NCBI RefSeq assembly: GCF_002744715.1
Contig: NZ_KZ319370.1
Coordinates: 453,970 to 517,969 of the forward strand
Direction of reading: 5' to 3'
Length of the DNA stretch: 64,000 nt
Source: Marinobacter profundi
GTDB lineage: Bacteria; Pseudomonadota; Gammaproteobacteria; Pseudomonadales; Oleiphilaceae
The position numbers were made by a program, and so were the translations under genes. Numbering within the stretch: the stretch's first letter is position 1; every line of letters begins with the position of its first letter. This document shows, piece after piece, positions 54,817 through 63,871 of this stretch. The notes under the pieces are model-generated. The model had not been told where the DNA came from. It did not search any database and saw only the letters and a list, made by a program, of their open reading frames with translations.

Positions 54817-54989
54817 GGTTATGGGGTATCGACTTCTGTATCACGTTGGCCGGGGGTGCGGGGTGATCAGGTGTATCTTATTGATAATTGGTAAAAATCA
54901 ATATCAGCTATAGATTAGTCTCGGTGCTGGGGACGGATTTTGACGTTTATTAAGCGTAGTCCGGTATGAAATTTCTGCCAAAAAAATAT

Positions 54990-54999
54990 AATGTGATAC
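54990..54999 (+). promoter_or_regulatory. TGATAC element upstream of paaY
   Basis: AATGTGATAC fits the first half of the PaaX consensus at nine of ten positions and lies about 107 bases before paaY in AT-rich sequence. The second half of the consensus is poorly matched. Confidence 0.35.
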
Positions 55000-55105
55000 A
55001 GAAAATCAATCACAATAAGTTTTTGGGTCCCATAACAGTTGCGCGCCAGGGAAGGTTTCGTCCCCGGTGGGTGTTGGCGGGAAGCCCGTTCTGCAGGAGA
55101 AGGTT

Positions 55106-55699
55106 ATGCCCAGTTACAGCATTGAAGGTGTCATTCCGGTTGTTCATCCCTCTGCCTATGTTCACCCCAGCGCCGTGCTGATCGGCGATGTCTGGATCGG
55201 CGCGGATTGTTATGTCGGCCCGGCAGCGTGTTTGCGGGGAGATTTCGGTCGCATCGTGCTGAAGGAAGGTTCCAACATCCAGGACACCTGTGTGATGCAC
55301 GCGTTTCCCGGAATGGATACGGTGATCGAGAAGAACGGCCATGTTGGCCATGGCGCCATCCTGCACGGCTGCATCGTGGGGGAAGATGCCATGGTGGGAA
55401 TGAACGCGGTGGTGATGGACGAGGCCCGCATTGCGCCCCGTTCCATTGTGGGTGCCGGGGCGCTGGTCAAGGCGAAGTTCAGCTGTGAACCGGGTTCGCT
55501 CATTGTTGGCTCGCCAGCGAAGGTGCTGCGTATCCTGAGCGAGCAGGAAATAGCCTGGAAGAAAGCGGGCACCGAAGAATACCAGCGGCTGACCCGGCGG
55601 TCCCTGGCCAGCCTGCAGGAGTGCCAGCCGCTGAGCGAAGGCGAGCAGGACCGGCCGCGGGTCGATGCCGGGGCGTACCAGCCCAAGCACCAGTCCTGA
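55106..55699 (+). CDS. paaY: PaaY, gamma-carbonic-anhydrase-like thioesterase
   Basis: A 197-aa left-handed beta-helix protein with hexapeptide repeats ([20 protein letters not shown] onward) and metal-binding histidines in VMHAFPG and [13 protein letters not shown]. In E. coli PaaY hydrolyses dead-end CoA thioesters of the phenylacetate pathway. I chose ATG 55106 with AGGAGA upstream. It is divergent from paaG across a shared regulatory region. The C-terminal ~25 residues are polar and non-conserved. Confidence 0.92.
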   Translation: MPSYSIEGVIPVVHPSAYVHPSAVLIGDVWIGADCYVGPAACLRGDFGRIVLKEGSNIQDTCVMHAFPGMDTVIEKNGHVGHGAILHGCIVGEDAMVGMNAVVMDEARIAPRSIVGAGALVKAKFSCEPGSLIVGSPAKVLRILSEQEIAWKKAGTEEYQRLTRRSLASLQECQPLSEGEQDRPRVDAGAYQPKHQS

Positions 55700-55705
55700 A
55701 CAAGG

Positions 55706-56707
55706 TTAGCCGCCGAGGGAGTCCCTCACCCGGGCCAGGATGTCGAGCCCGGCGCGACGTTGCTGTGGATCGTATAGATCGACGGTAAACATCAGCTCGT
55801 CCACCTCGACCGTCGCCAGCAGCTTTTCGAGCTGCTGGCGGATCCCGTTCTCATCCCCCAGCAGTTGCAGCGCCAGAAAATCCCGCACACCGGCTTCTTC
55901 TGCCGGGCTCCACAACCCCGTCATCGTTTCCACCGGCGGTCTCAGCCACAACGGCTGGCCGCGGAACAGTGCCAGTACACGCTGGTAGCTGGTGGTGGCG
56001 AGGATGCGGGCGTCCTCCTCCGTTGCGGCCGGAATCGCGGGCAGCGCAAGCATTGCGTAGGGGCTGGCGAGCTGCGCCGAGGGCTGGAAATTTTCCCGGT
56101 AGATCCGGATTGCTTCGCGGTACAGGCGCGGGGCGAAGTGCCCGGCAAAGGCGTAGGGCAGGCCCCGCATCGCTGCCAGCTGCGCACTGTAGAGACTGGA
56201 ACCCAGCAGCCAGATCGGCACCTCGGTGCCGGCGCCCGGGATCGCCTTGACCGGTTGCCCGGGTTGCAGGGGGCCCAGCAGCTGTTGCAGGCGGGCAACG
56301 TCTTCCGGGAACTGTTCCGCGCCGAGGCCTTCCCGGCGCAACGCGCGGCTGGTGATCGGATCGGTGCCGGGGGCGCGGCCCAGGCCGAGATCGATGCGAC
56401 CCGGATACAGGCATTCCAGGGTGCCGAACTGTTCGGCAATCACCAGGGGCGGGTGATTGGGCAGCATGATGCCGCCGGAGCCCACTCGCAGGGTTTCGGT
56501 CTGGCCGGCAATGTGGCCGATCAGCACCGCCGTCGCCGAACTGCTGATGCCTTCCATGTTGTGGTGTTCGGCCAGCCAGAAGCGGCGAAAGCCCAGGCGT
56601 TCGGCATGGCGGGCATAGGCAACACTGTTGGCGAGGGTGGCGCCGACGGAGTCGCCTTCGCGGACCGACGCCAGCTCAAGGAGGGAGAAGGGACGTAGTT
56701 TGGCCAT
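55706..56707 (-). CDS. Luciferase-like flavin monooxygenase (YhbW-like)
   Basis: A 333-aa LLM-class flavin-dependent oxidoreductase. [40 protein letters not shown] and [15 protein letters not shown] are hallmarks of the YhbW/MsnO8-like group. It would use reduced FMN from a separate reductase and O2. Substrate is unknown. It converges on paaY with a six-base gap and is not clearly part of the pathway. Confidence 0.87.
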   Translation of the reverse strand: MAKLRPFSLLELASVREGDSVGATLANSVAYARHAERLGFRRFWLAEHHNMEGISSSATAVLIGHIAGQTETLRVGSGGIMLPNHPPLVIAEQFGTLECLYPGRIDLGLGRAPGTDPITSRALRREGLGAEQFPEDVARLQQLLGPLQPGQPVKAIPGAGTEVPIWLLGSSLYSAQLAAMRGLPYAFAGHFAPRLYREAIRIYRENFQPSAQLASPYAMLALPAIPAATEEDARILATTSYQRVLALFRGQPLWLRPPVETMTGLWSPAEEAGVRDFLALQLLGDENGIRQQLEKLLATVEVDELMFTVDLYDPQQRRAGLDILARVRDSLGG

Positions 56708-56734
56708 AACGGGGTTCCGGATGTAAGGCTGGAT

Positions 56735-58081
56735 TTACTCCGCCATCCTAACCTGTTCGGGCCGAAGAATAAGCCCCTGGTCGAGAAACGATTGCAGCCG
56801 GATGTCGTAGGTGCCGTCCGGGATCTCCCGGGCAATCCGGCCATCCAGGCCGGGGGGCAAGCTGGTTTCGCTGCTGAGGTCGAGGGTGATTTCTTCGGCG
56901 AGCGGCTGCTTGCCGGCATCGCGGACCAGTTTGATGACCGGTTTGCGACGGTTGCGGGGATTGGACGCAAGGACAATTCCGACCTCTCCACTGGCTAGTT
57001 CGACCAGCGAACCGGGCGGGAAAATCCCGATCATCCTGATGAATTCCAGGGTCAGTTCGGGGTCGAACTGACGGTCACGCATCCGATAGAGAATCTCCAG
57101 GGCTTCGAGGGAGGAGCGGGCGCCGTCGTAGCAGCGGGTACTGGTGATGGCGTCATAGGTGTCGACGACGGCGACCACCTTGGCAAAATGGGGAATCTGG
57201 CTGCCGCGAAGACCGCGGGGGTAGCCTTTGCCGTCGAGGCGTTCGTGGTGATTGTAGGCGACATCGATGGCGGCATGGTTGACGCCGTTGACGTTGATCA
57301 GGATGTCCCGGCCAAGGCCGGCATGGCTACGCATCAGTGCATGTTCATCCGGAGTCAGGGTGCCGGGCTTGTTGAGGACGGTGTTCGGGATCCGCATTTT
57401 GCCGACATCGTGCAACAGGCCGCACAGCCCGAGGGTGCGGATTTCCTCCTCCAGCATGCCCAGGTGCTTGCCGAGGGCCGCCGCCAGCACCGAGACATTG
57501 ATGCTGTGCTCGGCCGTATAGTGGTCCTTGTGTTTAAGCTTGGTCAGCAGCAACAGGGCATTTTCATTGCGCAGCAGGCTGTCGACGCAGTCGTCCACTA
57601 CCGCCCTGGCACGGTTGATGTCCAGTGCCCGGCCGATTCGCACGCCGGCCATGATGTCTTCTGCCAGGGTTTTGGCCTGGGTATAGGCCCGGCGGGCTCT
57701 GGAAAACTCGGAACCGACATCCACCTTGTTGATGTAAGTGACGCGCGACCGCTGGCGATTGCCCGTTGCGGCGTTGGCTGCCGGCCTGGCGCTGACGTTG
57801 CGGCGGCGCGGCTCGGGCTTTTTGCCCAGCAGGCGTCCGAGCATGGAGGGTTGTTTTTCCTGTCGGCCAGGGGGCGCAGGGCGGGGTCCATTCCGGACCT
57901 TGCCTTCAATGGTTACCGTGTGGCACTGGGCCTGCAGGGCCTGGATTTCATCACGGTCGCGGACGACAAAGCCCTGCAGGAGAAAGTCAGTTTCTTCCCA
58001 CGGTCTGTCGAGGCGAATAACGTGCATGCCGATTCGCAGTTCGGAGGTGGGAATTTCCAGTTCGGTAGTCTCGGTGTACAT
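56735..58081 (-). CDS. HD-GYP c-di-GMP phosphodiesterase with DUF3391
   Basis: Cytosolic 448-aa protein. Residues 1-~130 are a DUF3391 domain (SELRIGMHVIRLDRPWEETD) followed by a basic, Pro/Arg-rich linker. The HD-GYP domain has AEHSINVSVL, the metal-binding LLHDVGKMRIPN and HHERLDGKGYPRGL with an intact GYP. It should hydrolyse c-di-GMP and so oppose the diguanylate cyclase at 25464. It stands alone behind the LLM gene. Confidence 0.9.
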   Translation of the reverse strand: MYTETTELEIPTSELRIGMHVIRLDRPWEETDFLLQGFVVRDRDEIQALQAQCHTVTIEGKVRNGPRPAPPGRQEKQPSMLGRLLGKKPEPRRRNVSARPAANAATGNRQRSRVTYINKVDVGSEFSRARRAYTQAKTLAEDIMAGVRIGRALDINRARAVVDDCVDSLLRNENALLLLTKLKHKDHYTAEHSINVSVLAAALGKHLGMLEEEIRTLGLCGLLHDVGKMRIPNTVLNKPGTLTPDEHALMRSHAGLGRDILINVNGVNHAAIDVAYNHHERLDGKGYPRGLRGSQIPHFAKVVAVVDTYDAITSTRCYDGARSSLEALEILYRMRDRQFDPELTLEFIRMIGIFPPGSLVELASGEVGIVLASNPRNRRKPVIKLVRDAGKQPLAEEITLDLSSETSLPPGLDGRIAREIPDGTYDIRLQSFLDQGLILRPEQVRMAE

Positions 58082-58124
58082 GGCGCAGCATACCCTTGCC
58101 TCAGCCAGCTACCAGAACGTTAGT

Positions 58125-58595
58125 TCAGTGAGCCCCCTTCAGGCCAGTTGCCGCGGCCATGTTTGACAAGGTTTGACAATTTTGCCGGTGCGCCAGCAGA
58201 TTGCCCATGGTGCGGAAAAAGATCGCTTTCAGGATGGCAATGTCGGTGCTGTAGAACGCGGTGCCGCCATCGGGGGTGGTCTGATAGAGACGGTGCAGCC
58301 GGTCGAGCGATACCGGGATGGAGCAGATGCCGATGGCAGAACCCTGATTGACGGTGTGGAAGACCAGGCTGTGATCACGCAGGCGGACGCGGGTGGTTGC
58401 CGGCTGGAAGTCCGAGCGGGGCTGCCAGCGAACCTGTTGGCGGAAACGCTCCTCAACGAGGTGAAGCTCGCCATCCTCGGCCTGGCTGTCCAGCAGTTGC
58501 AGCAGCGTGTCGCTGATGGCAATGGCGGTCCACAGCGGGCGCGGAATCCGTGCATCGCACACCGTGGGTAAGACCAGATGAATTGTTTTTGTCAT
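58125..58595 (-). CDS. Conserved-looking protein of unknown function
   Basis: A 156-aa soluble protein that I do not recognise. It begins TKTIHLVLPTVCDARIPRPL and has no membrane segment or signal. A basic mid-region (FRQQVRWQPRSDF, TTRVRLRDHS) precedes SLDRLHRLYQTTPDGGTAFY. ATG 58595 has GGGAGA upstream and is preferred over the start at 58706, which would translate the 12-bp repeat. Codon use matches its neighbours, so the gene looks real. Confidence 0.6.
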   Translation of the reverse strand: MTKTIHLVLPTVCDARIPRPLWTAIAISDTLLQLLDSQAEDGELHLVEERFRQQVRWQPRSDFQPATTRVRLRDHSLVFHTVNQGSAIGICSIPVSLDRLHRLYQTTPDGGTAFYSTDIAILKAIFFRTMGNLLAHRQNCQTLSNMAAATGLKGAH

Positions 58596-58642
58596 TGCCC
58601 GTTCTCCCTTGGGTTCTTGTCTTGTTCTGCCATGGATGCAGG

Positions 58643-58678
58643 GCGCACTTGTCAGCGCACTTGTCAGCGCACTTGTCA
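58643..58678. repeat. Three exact 12-bp tandem repeats
   Basis: GCGCACTTGTCA three times without mismatch, in the 313-base divergent region between the unknown gene and the FAN1-like gene, about 50 bases upstream of the former. Twelve-base spacing is near one helical turn, so it could be an iterated protein-binding site or a slippage product. Nothing else clear is seen in 58596-58908. Confidence 0.85.
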
Positions 58679-58908
58679 GATTGTGCCCCGCGGTACTGAT
58701 AAGCACGCAGATCGGGCCAAAAAGGTTTCATGTTCACCGCAAGAAAATTCAAGTCGCCCTCCCGGACCTCCGGCAGGTCGAAGGCGGGCCCGTCACCCTG
58801 AGGGTAGTGTTGGCCGTCGCAGCGGAGCTGATGGTACCTTTACGCCTTACGCTCTGATTCTCCTGCGCGCTGATCCGTCACCGTTCTGCCTGAGGTTTGC
58901 TGCCAGCC

Positions 58909-60609
58909 ATGATTGACTCCCGTCGCGGTCGCCATCCGCTGTCGCAGCCGGTTGCGGCCTCTCTCGATAACCCGCTGTATTATCTGGAGAACTTTGACAC
59001 CGTTGTTAGCTGGGTGGCGCATCTGCACGGTGACTTGCTGACTCCGCAGGAACGGGAATTACTGGTTGGCCTGTCGTCACTGGGAAAGGCTCCGCGGGCG
59101 TTGCTGGCGCGCCTGGTGATGCGCAGCGGCAGCCTGTTTCGCCTCAGCCGGCTGAAGTATCCGGAGCTTGGGGTGACCGATGCGGTGAACACGCTGGCCG
59201 CTGCGGGCTGGGTGGTGACCGATCCGCCACTGGACTTTGCCGGCTTCTGTCGCCTGTTCACCCTGGCAGAACTGCGCCAGGCCCTGGCCGGCCCGCTGGC
59301 CGCCGCCGGCCTCAGCCCCGTTGTCACCAAAAAGCAGCTCACCGAAGCCCTGGCGCCGCGCCTGCCAGCGGCGCAACCGCTGCGGGACTGGTGGCCCGAG
59401 GCGCCGGATGCCGTACTTGCGCTGCAGCACATGGCCCTGTTTGAGCGCCTGCGGCTGATGTTCTTCGGCAACCTGCGCCAGGGCTGGTCGGACTTTGTGC
59501 TGGCGGAACTCGGCATCTATCGCTATGAGCCGGTCCGGTTAACGGCGGAATCCCGCGCTTTCGGTAGCCGCGCCGAGGTGGATGCCTATCTGCACCTGCA
59601 CGGCTGCCGTGAGGCGCTGGATAACGGCGAGACCCCGCAGGCAATCTGGCAGCTTGTCACCAAGGACGTGGCTCCGAACCGCTGGCTGGAAAGCCGCCGT
59701 GGTCGGCTGCTGTTTGAACTGGGCCGCCAGGCGGAGCGTGGCGGCGACCGCGAGCTGGCCCTTATGGCCTGGGCCATGAGTGGCCATCGCGAAGGCAGGT
59801 TGCGGCAGTTACGATTACTGGAGCGGATGGGCCGGCTCGATGAGGCCTGGCAGCTGGTGCGGGAAGCCCGGCGGGCGCCACGCAACGCTGCCGAAACCGA
59901 GGGGCTGTTACGCCTGGAGGCCCGGCTCGCCAAAAAACTTGGCCAGCCGGTGCCGGTGGCACCGCAACCTCACCAGCCGAAGGAATACCCGTTGACCCTG
60001 GCTCAGCCTGCCCATGGCACGGTCGAGGCTGCCGTGGTGAAGTCCTGGCAGGACGATGCTGCGCCGGTGTTCTACGTGGAAAACACCCTGTTCAACAGCC
60101 TGTTTGGCCTGTTGTGCTGGCCTGCGCTGTTTGCACCGCTGCCCGGCGCCTTCTTCCACCCGTTCCAGCAGGGCCCGGCGGACCTGTTCCGGGAAGACTT
60201 TGTGGCCCGTCGCCGTGAACAGTTCGACGCCTGCCTGGCGCAGCTGGCGGACGGCCGTTACCGCGAGACCATCCGCCAGGCCTGGCGCGACAAGCAGGGT
60301 GTCGCCAATCCGCTGGTGACCTGGCCGGTGTTATCGGCAGAGCTGCTGGAGCTTGCACTGGCCTGCCTGCCGGCCGAGCACCTCGCGGCAGTGTTCCGGC
60401 GCATGCTGGAGGATCTGAAAGCCCACACCAGCGGACTGCCGGACCTGGTCCGTTTCTATCCCGCAACCCGTGCTTACGAGCTTGTCGAGGTGAAAGGGCC
60501 GGGGGATCGCCTGCAGGACCACCAGCGCCGCTGGCTGGCTTTTTTTGCCGGACAGGGGATGCCGGCGGCGGTGTGCTATGTGCGCTGGCAGGAGCCCGGG
60601 GCATCGTGA
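58909..60609 (+). CDS. FAN1-type VRR-NUC nuclease
   Basis: A 566-aa bacterial homologue of the interstrand-crosslink repair nuclease FAN1. An N-terminal helical DNA-binding part (LLTPQERELLVGLSSLGKAP) is followed by a SAP-like segment, a TPR-like helical region (RGRLLFELGRQAERGGDREL) and a C-terminal VRR-NUC domain. The nuclease motif is intact: GLPDLVRFYP, then YELVEVKGPGD (PD...ExK, ~residues 512-530) and QDHQRRWLAFF. ATG 58909 is used rather than TTG 58897, which sits on the only purine-rich stretch. It overlaps the helicase gene. Confidence 0.87.
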   Translation: MIDSRRGRHPLSQPVAASLDNPLYYLENFDTVVSWVAHLHGDLLTPQERELLVGLSSLGKAPRALLARLVMRSGSLFRLSRLKYPELGVTDAVNTLAAAGWVVTDPPLDFAGFCRLFTLAELRQALAGPLAAAGLSPVVTKKQLTEALAPRLPAAQPLRDWWPEAPDAVLALQHMALFERLRLMFFGNLRQGWSDFVLAELGIYRYEPVRLTAESRAFGSRAEVDAYLHLHGCREALDNGETPQAIWQLVTKDVAPNRWLESRRGRLLFELGRQAERGGDRELALMAWAMSGHREGRLRQLRLLERMGRLDEAWQLVREARRAPRNAAETEGLLRLEARLAKKLGQPVPVAPQPHQPKEYPLTLAQPAHGTVEAAVVKSWQDDAAPVFYVENTLFNSLFGLLCWPALFAPLPGAFFHPFQQGPADLFREDFVARRREQFDACLAQLADGRYRETIRQAWRDKQGVANPLVTWPVLSAELLELALACLPAEHLAAVFRRMLEDLKAHTSGLPDLVRFYPATRAYELVEVKGPGDRLQDHQRRWLAFFAGQGMPAAVCYVRWQEPGAS

Positions 60610-62885
60610 GCGGATTGCTGAAAGTGACGGTCCGCACGCTGTGCGAGTTTGCCGCACGCGCCGGGGACCTCGATCATCGCTATACCCCGGCGCCGTCGGC
60701 CGAAGAAGGCATGGCCGGTCATACCCGGGTGCAGGAGCGGCGCCCCCTCAGCTATCAGAAGGAAGTCCCGCTGGCCGGTATCTGCGAGGGCCTGCAGGTG
60801 TCCGGCCGGGCCGACGGCTATGACCGGGTGGCCGGGCGGCTGGAGGAGATCAAGACCCACCGGGGCGATCTCAGCCGCCTGTCGCCGGCCCAGCAGGCCC
60901 TGCACCGGGCCCAGCTGCGGGCCTATGGCGCGTTGCTGTGCCGGGAGCAGCAACTGAAACGGTTGCAACTGACCCTGGTGTACTACGACGTCAACCGGGA
61001 TAAGGAAACGCCGGTGACCGAAACCGCCACTGCAGACGAGTTGTGGCAGGAGCTGGTCGAACTTTGCCGCGCCTACGCCGAGTGGGCGAAACAGGAAGCC
61101 CGGCACCGGGAATACCGGGATGGCGCGCTGGCGGAGCTGGAGTTTCCGTTTGGCGACTTCCGCGCCGGCCAGCGGGAGCTGGCCCGTACCGTGTATGTCA
61201 ACGCCTGCCGTGGCGAGTCCCTGCTGTTGCAGGCGCCGACGGGGCTGGGCAAGACCCTGGGCACGCTGTACCCGGCGCTGATGGCGCTGCCGAAAGCCGG
61301 GCAGGACCGGCTGTTCTTCCTCACCGCTCGCAATACCGGGCGGCGGCTGGCCCTGGATGGCCTGGCCATGCTCGCATCCGCACAGCCCGCGCGTTTGCCG
61401 CTGCGGGTGCTGGAGCTGGTGGCGAAGGGCGATGCCTGTGAACATCCGGACAAAGCCTGTCATGGTGAGGCCTGTCCGCTGGCCCGGGGGTTCTTTGACC
61501 GGTTGCCGGCGGCGCGGCTGGCGGCGGTTAACCAGGCTGGCCCGCTCACCTCCGGGACCCTGCGTGAGGTGGCGCTGGCGTATCAGATCTGCCCCTATTT
61601 CCTGGCCCAGGAAATGGCACGCTGGGCCGATGTTGTGGTGGCGGATGTCAACCGGCTGTTTGATCAGTCGGCCATTCTTCATGGCCTGACCCGGCAGAAC
61701 GACTGGCGGGTGAGCCTGCTGGTGGATGAGGCCCACAACCTGATCGACCGGGCCCGTGCCATGTACTCGGTCACCCTCAGTCAGCAACGGCTGCTGGCGC
61801 TGCGGCGTTCCGCGCCCGGCGAGCTGAAAGCCCCGCTGAACCGGCTGGCACGGGCCTGGCAGGCGCTGGTACGTGACCAGGGCGCGGTGTCCTTCGACAC
61901 GCCGTCGCTGCTGCCGGTGATTCCGGGCAGCTTTACCGGCGCCCTGGGGGGGCTGGTGTCGGCGATCACCGATTACCTGACCGAACAGCCGCCGGATTAC
62001 GCGTTGCAGGAACTGATGTTCGAGTGCCTCGGTTTCGGGCGGCTGGCTGAGAGCTTCGGTGACCACTCGCTGTGCGAGCTCACGGTGCGGGGGCGCGGCC
62101 GGGCAAGCCTGGCAATCCAGAACCTGATTCCGGCGGATTTCCTGCAGCCCCGTTTCGCAGCCATTCACAGTACGGTGTTGTTTTCCGCCACCCTGGCTCC
62201 GGGGATCTATCACCGGGATCTGCTGGGCCTGCCGCAGCACACCGGCTGGAAAGAGGTAGCCAGCCCGTTCAGCGCTCAGCAGCTCACGGTGAATATGGTC
62301 GGTCACATCAGCACCCGCCAGGCAGACCGGGAGCGCTCCTGCCAGCCCATTGCCGAACTGATCGCCCGGGAATACCAGCGTCAACCCGGCAACTATCTGG
62401 CCTATTTCAGCAGCTTTGCCTACGCCGATGCGGTGCGGGAAGTGCTGCAGCGCGAGGCGCCGGGAGTGCCGCTGCGCTACCAGAAACCGGGGATGTCATC
62501 GCAGGAACGGGCGGCTTTCGTCGAAGGGTTTACCGAAGACAGTGAAGGGGTGGCCTTCGCAGTGCTGGGCGGCTCCTTTGCCGAGGGTATTGACCTGCCC
62601 GGCAACCGCCTGATCGGTGCCTTTGTGGCGACCCTCGGCCTGCCACCCTTCGACCACTGGCACCAGATCCTCAAAGCCCGCCTCGACCAGCGCTTCGGCG
62701 CCGGCTACCACTACGCCTATCTGTATCCGGGTATCCAGAAAGTCATCCAGGCCGCGGGCCGGGTCATCCGCACCGAGCAGGACCGGGGGCGGATCTGGCT
62801 GATCGACGACCGCTTCGGCAAGCCCGAGGTAAGACGCCTGTTGCCCGGCTGGTGGTTTGCGGACAAGGCGGCTGGCGGGAGTTAA
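60606..62885 (+). CDS. XPD/DinG-type helicase with N-terminal RecB-family nuclease
   Basis: A 759-aa protein starting at GTG 60606, which overlaps the previous stop (GTGA). Residues ~50-130 look like a Cas4/Dna2-type PD-(D/E)xK nuclease: Asp70 in GRADGYD, Glu81 and Lys83 in EEIKTH, and QLRAY at 103-107. The helicase follows: Walker A PTGLGKT (Lys216), four cysteines 278, 285, 290 and 329 spaced for an XPD-like [4Fe-4S] cluster, DEAH 374-377, and motif VI QAAGRVIRTEQDRG. Coupled to FAN1, it likely unwinds and trims DNA in crosslink or fork repair. Confidence 0.87.
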   Translation: MSGLLKVTVRTLCEFAARAGDLDHRYTPAPSAEEGMAGHTRVQERRPLSYQKEVPLAGICEGLQVSGRADGYDRVAGRLEEIKTHRGDLSRLSPAQQALHRAQLRAYGALLCREQQLKRLQLTLVYYDVNRDKETPVTETATADELWQELVELCRAYAEWAKQEARHREYRDGALAELEFPFGDFRAGQRELARTVYVNACRGESLLLQAPTGLGKTLGTLYPALMALPKAGQDRLFFLTARNTGRRLALDGLAMLASAQPARLPLRVLELVAKGDACEHPDKACHGEACPLARGFFDRLPAARLAAVNQAGPLTSGTLREVALAYQICPYFLAQEMARWADVVVADVNRLFDQSAILHGLTRQNDWRVSLLVDEAHNLIDRARAMYSVTLSQQRLLALRRSAPGELKAPLNRLARAWQALVRDQGAVSFDTPSLLPVIPGSFTGALGGLVSAITDYLTEQPPDYALQELMFECLGFGRLAESFGDHSLCELTVRGRGRASLAIQNLIPADFLQPRFAAIHSTVLFSATLAPGIYHRDLLGLPQHTGWKEVASPFSAQQLTVNMVGHISTRQADRERSCQPIAELIAREYQRQPGNYLAYFSSFAYADAVREVLQREAPGVPLRYQKPGMSSQERAAFVEGFTEDSEGVAFAVLGGSFAEGIDLPGNRLIGAFVATLGLPPFDHWHQILKARLDQRFGAGYHYAYLYPGIQKVIQAAGRVIRTEQDRGRIWLIDDRFGKPEVRRLLPGWWFADKAAGGS

Positions 62886-62912
62886 CCGAAACGGCCCCGG
62901 GTCAGTGGGGAC

Positions 62913-63650
62913 TTACTTCATCTCAAAGCCACGCTTGCGGAGGAATTCCCGCATGTGGGGGCGCAGCTTGGCGGTAAACAGCGGCTTGAGCTGTTCGGAC
63001 CAGGTGGTGTCCTTGTTGTTACCGGTGCGGGCGCGGTAGTACAGCCGCATGGTTTCATCGAAGGTGGCGACCTGCTCCTCGTCGGCGGAATCGTCGTAGG
63101 CATCGGTTTTGAGGATGGTTTCCAAGGGCAGTCGGGGCTTCACCTCCGGCTCCTGGTCCGGGTAACCGATGCACATGCCGAACACCGGGTAAACCTGGTC
63201 CGGCAGTTTCAGGATGTCACTGATCTCGGCGGGGTTGTTGCGGATGCCGCCGATGTAACAGATACCCAGGCCTTCGGACTCGGCGGCAATGGCGACGTTC
63301 TGGGCCATCAGCGCAGCGTCTACGGTGGCCACGATGAACTGCTCGGTCATGCCGTCAATCACTTCCGCTCCGGCGCGGTCGGCGGCTGCCAGCGGGCGTT
63401 TGAGATCGGCGCAGAACACCACAAAGTGGGAACATGTCGAAATATACTGCTGATTGCCGGCAAGTTCGGCAATTTTGTCACGATTTCCCTGATCTTTGAC
63501 GTGAATGACCGTGCAGGCCTGGATGTGATTGGAGGTCGCGGCACCCTGGCCGGAGCGGATCAGCTGGTGAAAGAGATCCTCGGACATCTTCTCGTCGGTG
63601 AATTTGCGAATTGAGCGATGAGACTGCAGGAGTTCGATAATCGGGTTCAC
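62913..63650 (-). CDS. nfsA: NfsA-like oxygen-insensitive nitroreductase
   Basis: FMN-dependent, NADPH-using nitroreductase of 245 aa. The N-terminal SHRSIRKFTDEKM and QGAATSNHIQ bind FMN phosphate and isoalloxazine. IAAESEGLGICYIGGIRNNP and FGMCIGYPDQEPEVKPRLP are typical of NfsA/FRP. It reduces nitroaromatics and quinones in general; the natural substrate is uncertain. It converges on the helicase gene. Confidence 0.88.
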   Translation of the reverse strand: MNPIIELLQSHRSIRKFTDEKMSEDLFHQLIRSGQGAATSNHIQACTVIHVKDQGNRDKIAELAGNQQYISTCSHFVVFCADLKRPLAAADRAGAEVIDGMTEQFIVATVDAALMAQNVAIAAESEGLGICYIGGIRNNPAEISDILKLPDQVYPVFGMCIGYPDQEPEVKPRLPLETILKTDAYDDSADEEQVATFDETMRLYYRARTGNNKDTTWSEQLKPLFTAKLRPHMREFLRKRGFEMK

Positions 63651-63800
63651 GGGGCCTCTCGGGAATTGTCTGGCAAATGATTGGGAGACCGGCGCCTGGC
63701 CAGTCTTGTCGCAGATCGTCAGCAGTTATATGGGGCTGGAACGGGATCGGTTCAATGTTGCCATGGTTCGACCTTGGTCGGTAGCCTGTGCGCGCCTACG

Positions 63801-63822
63801 AAAAAAGCCCCCGAAAGGGGGC
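63801..63822 (-). terminator. Terminator after etfA
   Basis: On the minus strand GCCCCC-TTTC-GGGGGC is followed by six T, 50 bases beyond the etfA stop: a textbook intrinsic terminator separating etfA from nfsA. The remainder of 63651-63871 shows no gene. Confidence 0.88.
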
Positions 63823-63871
63823 AGCAAGGGGTACAGCCTGTTCGGGTGCCGCACATGAACCGGTGCGATGG

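Noticed and set aside
58643..58678. Possible CRISPR array
   Set aside because: The 12-bp units are directly abutting with no spacers and no cas genes are near; it is a simple tandem repeat.
60636..60998. Cas4 as evidence of a CRISPR system
   Set aside because: The Cas4/Dna2-like fold is the N-terminal part of a repair-type helicase coupled to FAN1; no cas genes or arrays are present.
60576..62384. 602-aa open frame antisense to the helicase
   Set aside because: The sense frame carries Walker A, Fe-S cysteines and DEAH; the antisense frame is Gln/Arg-rich without motifs.
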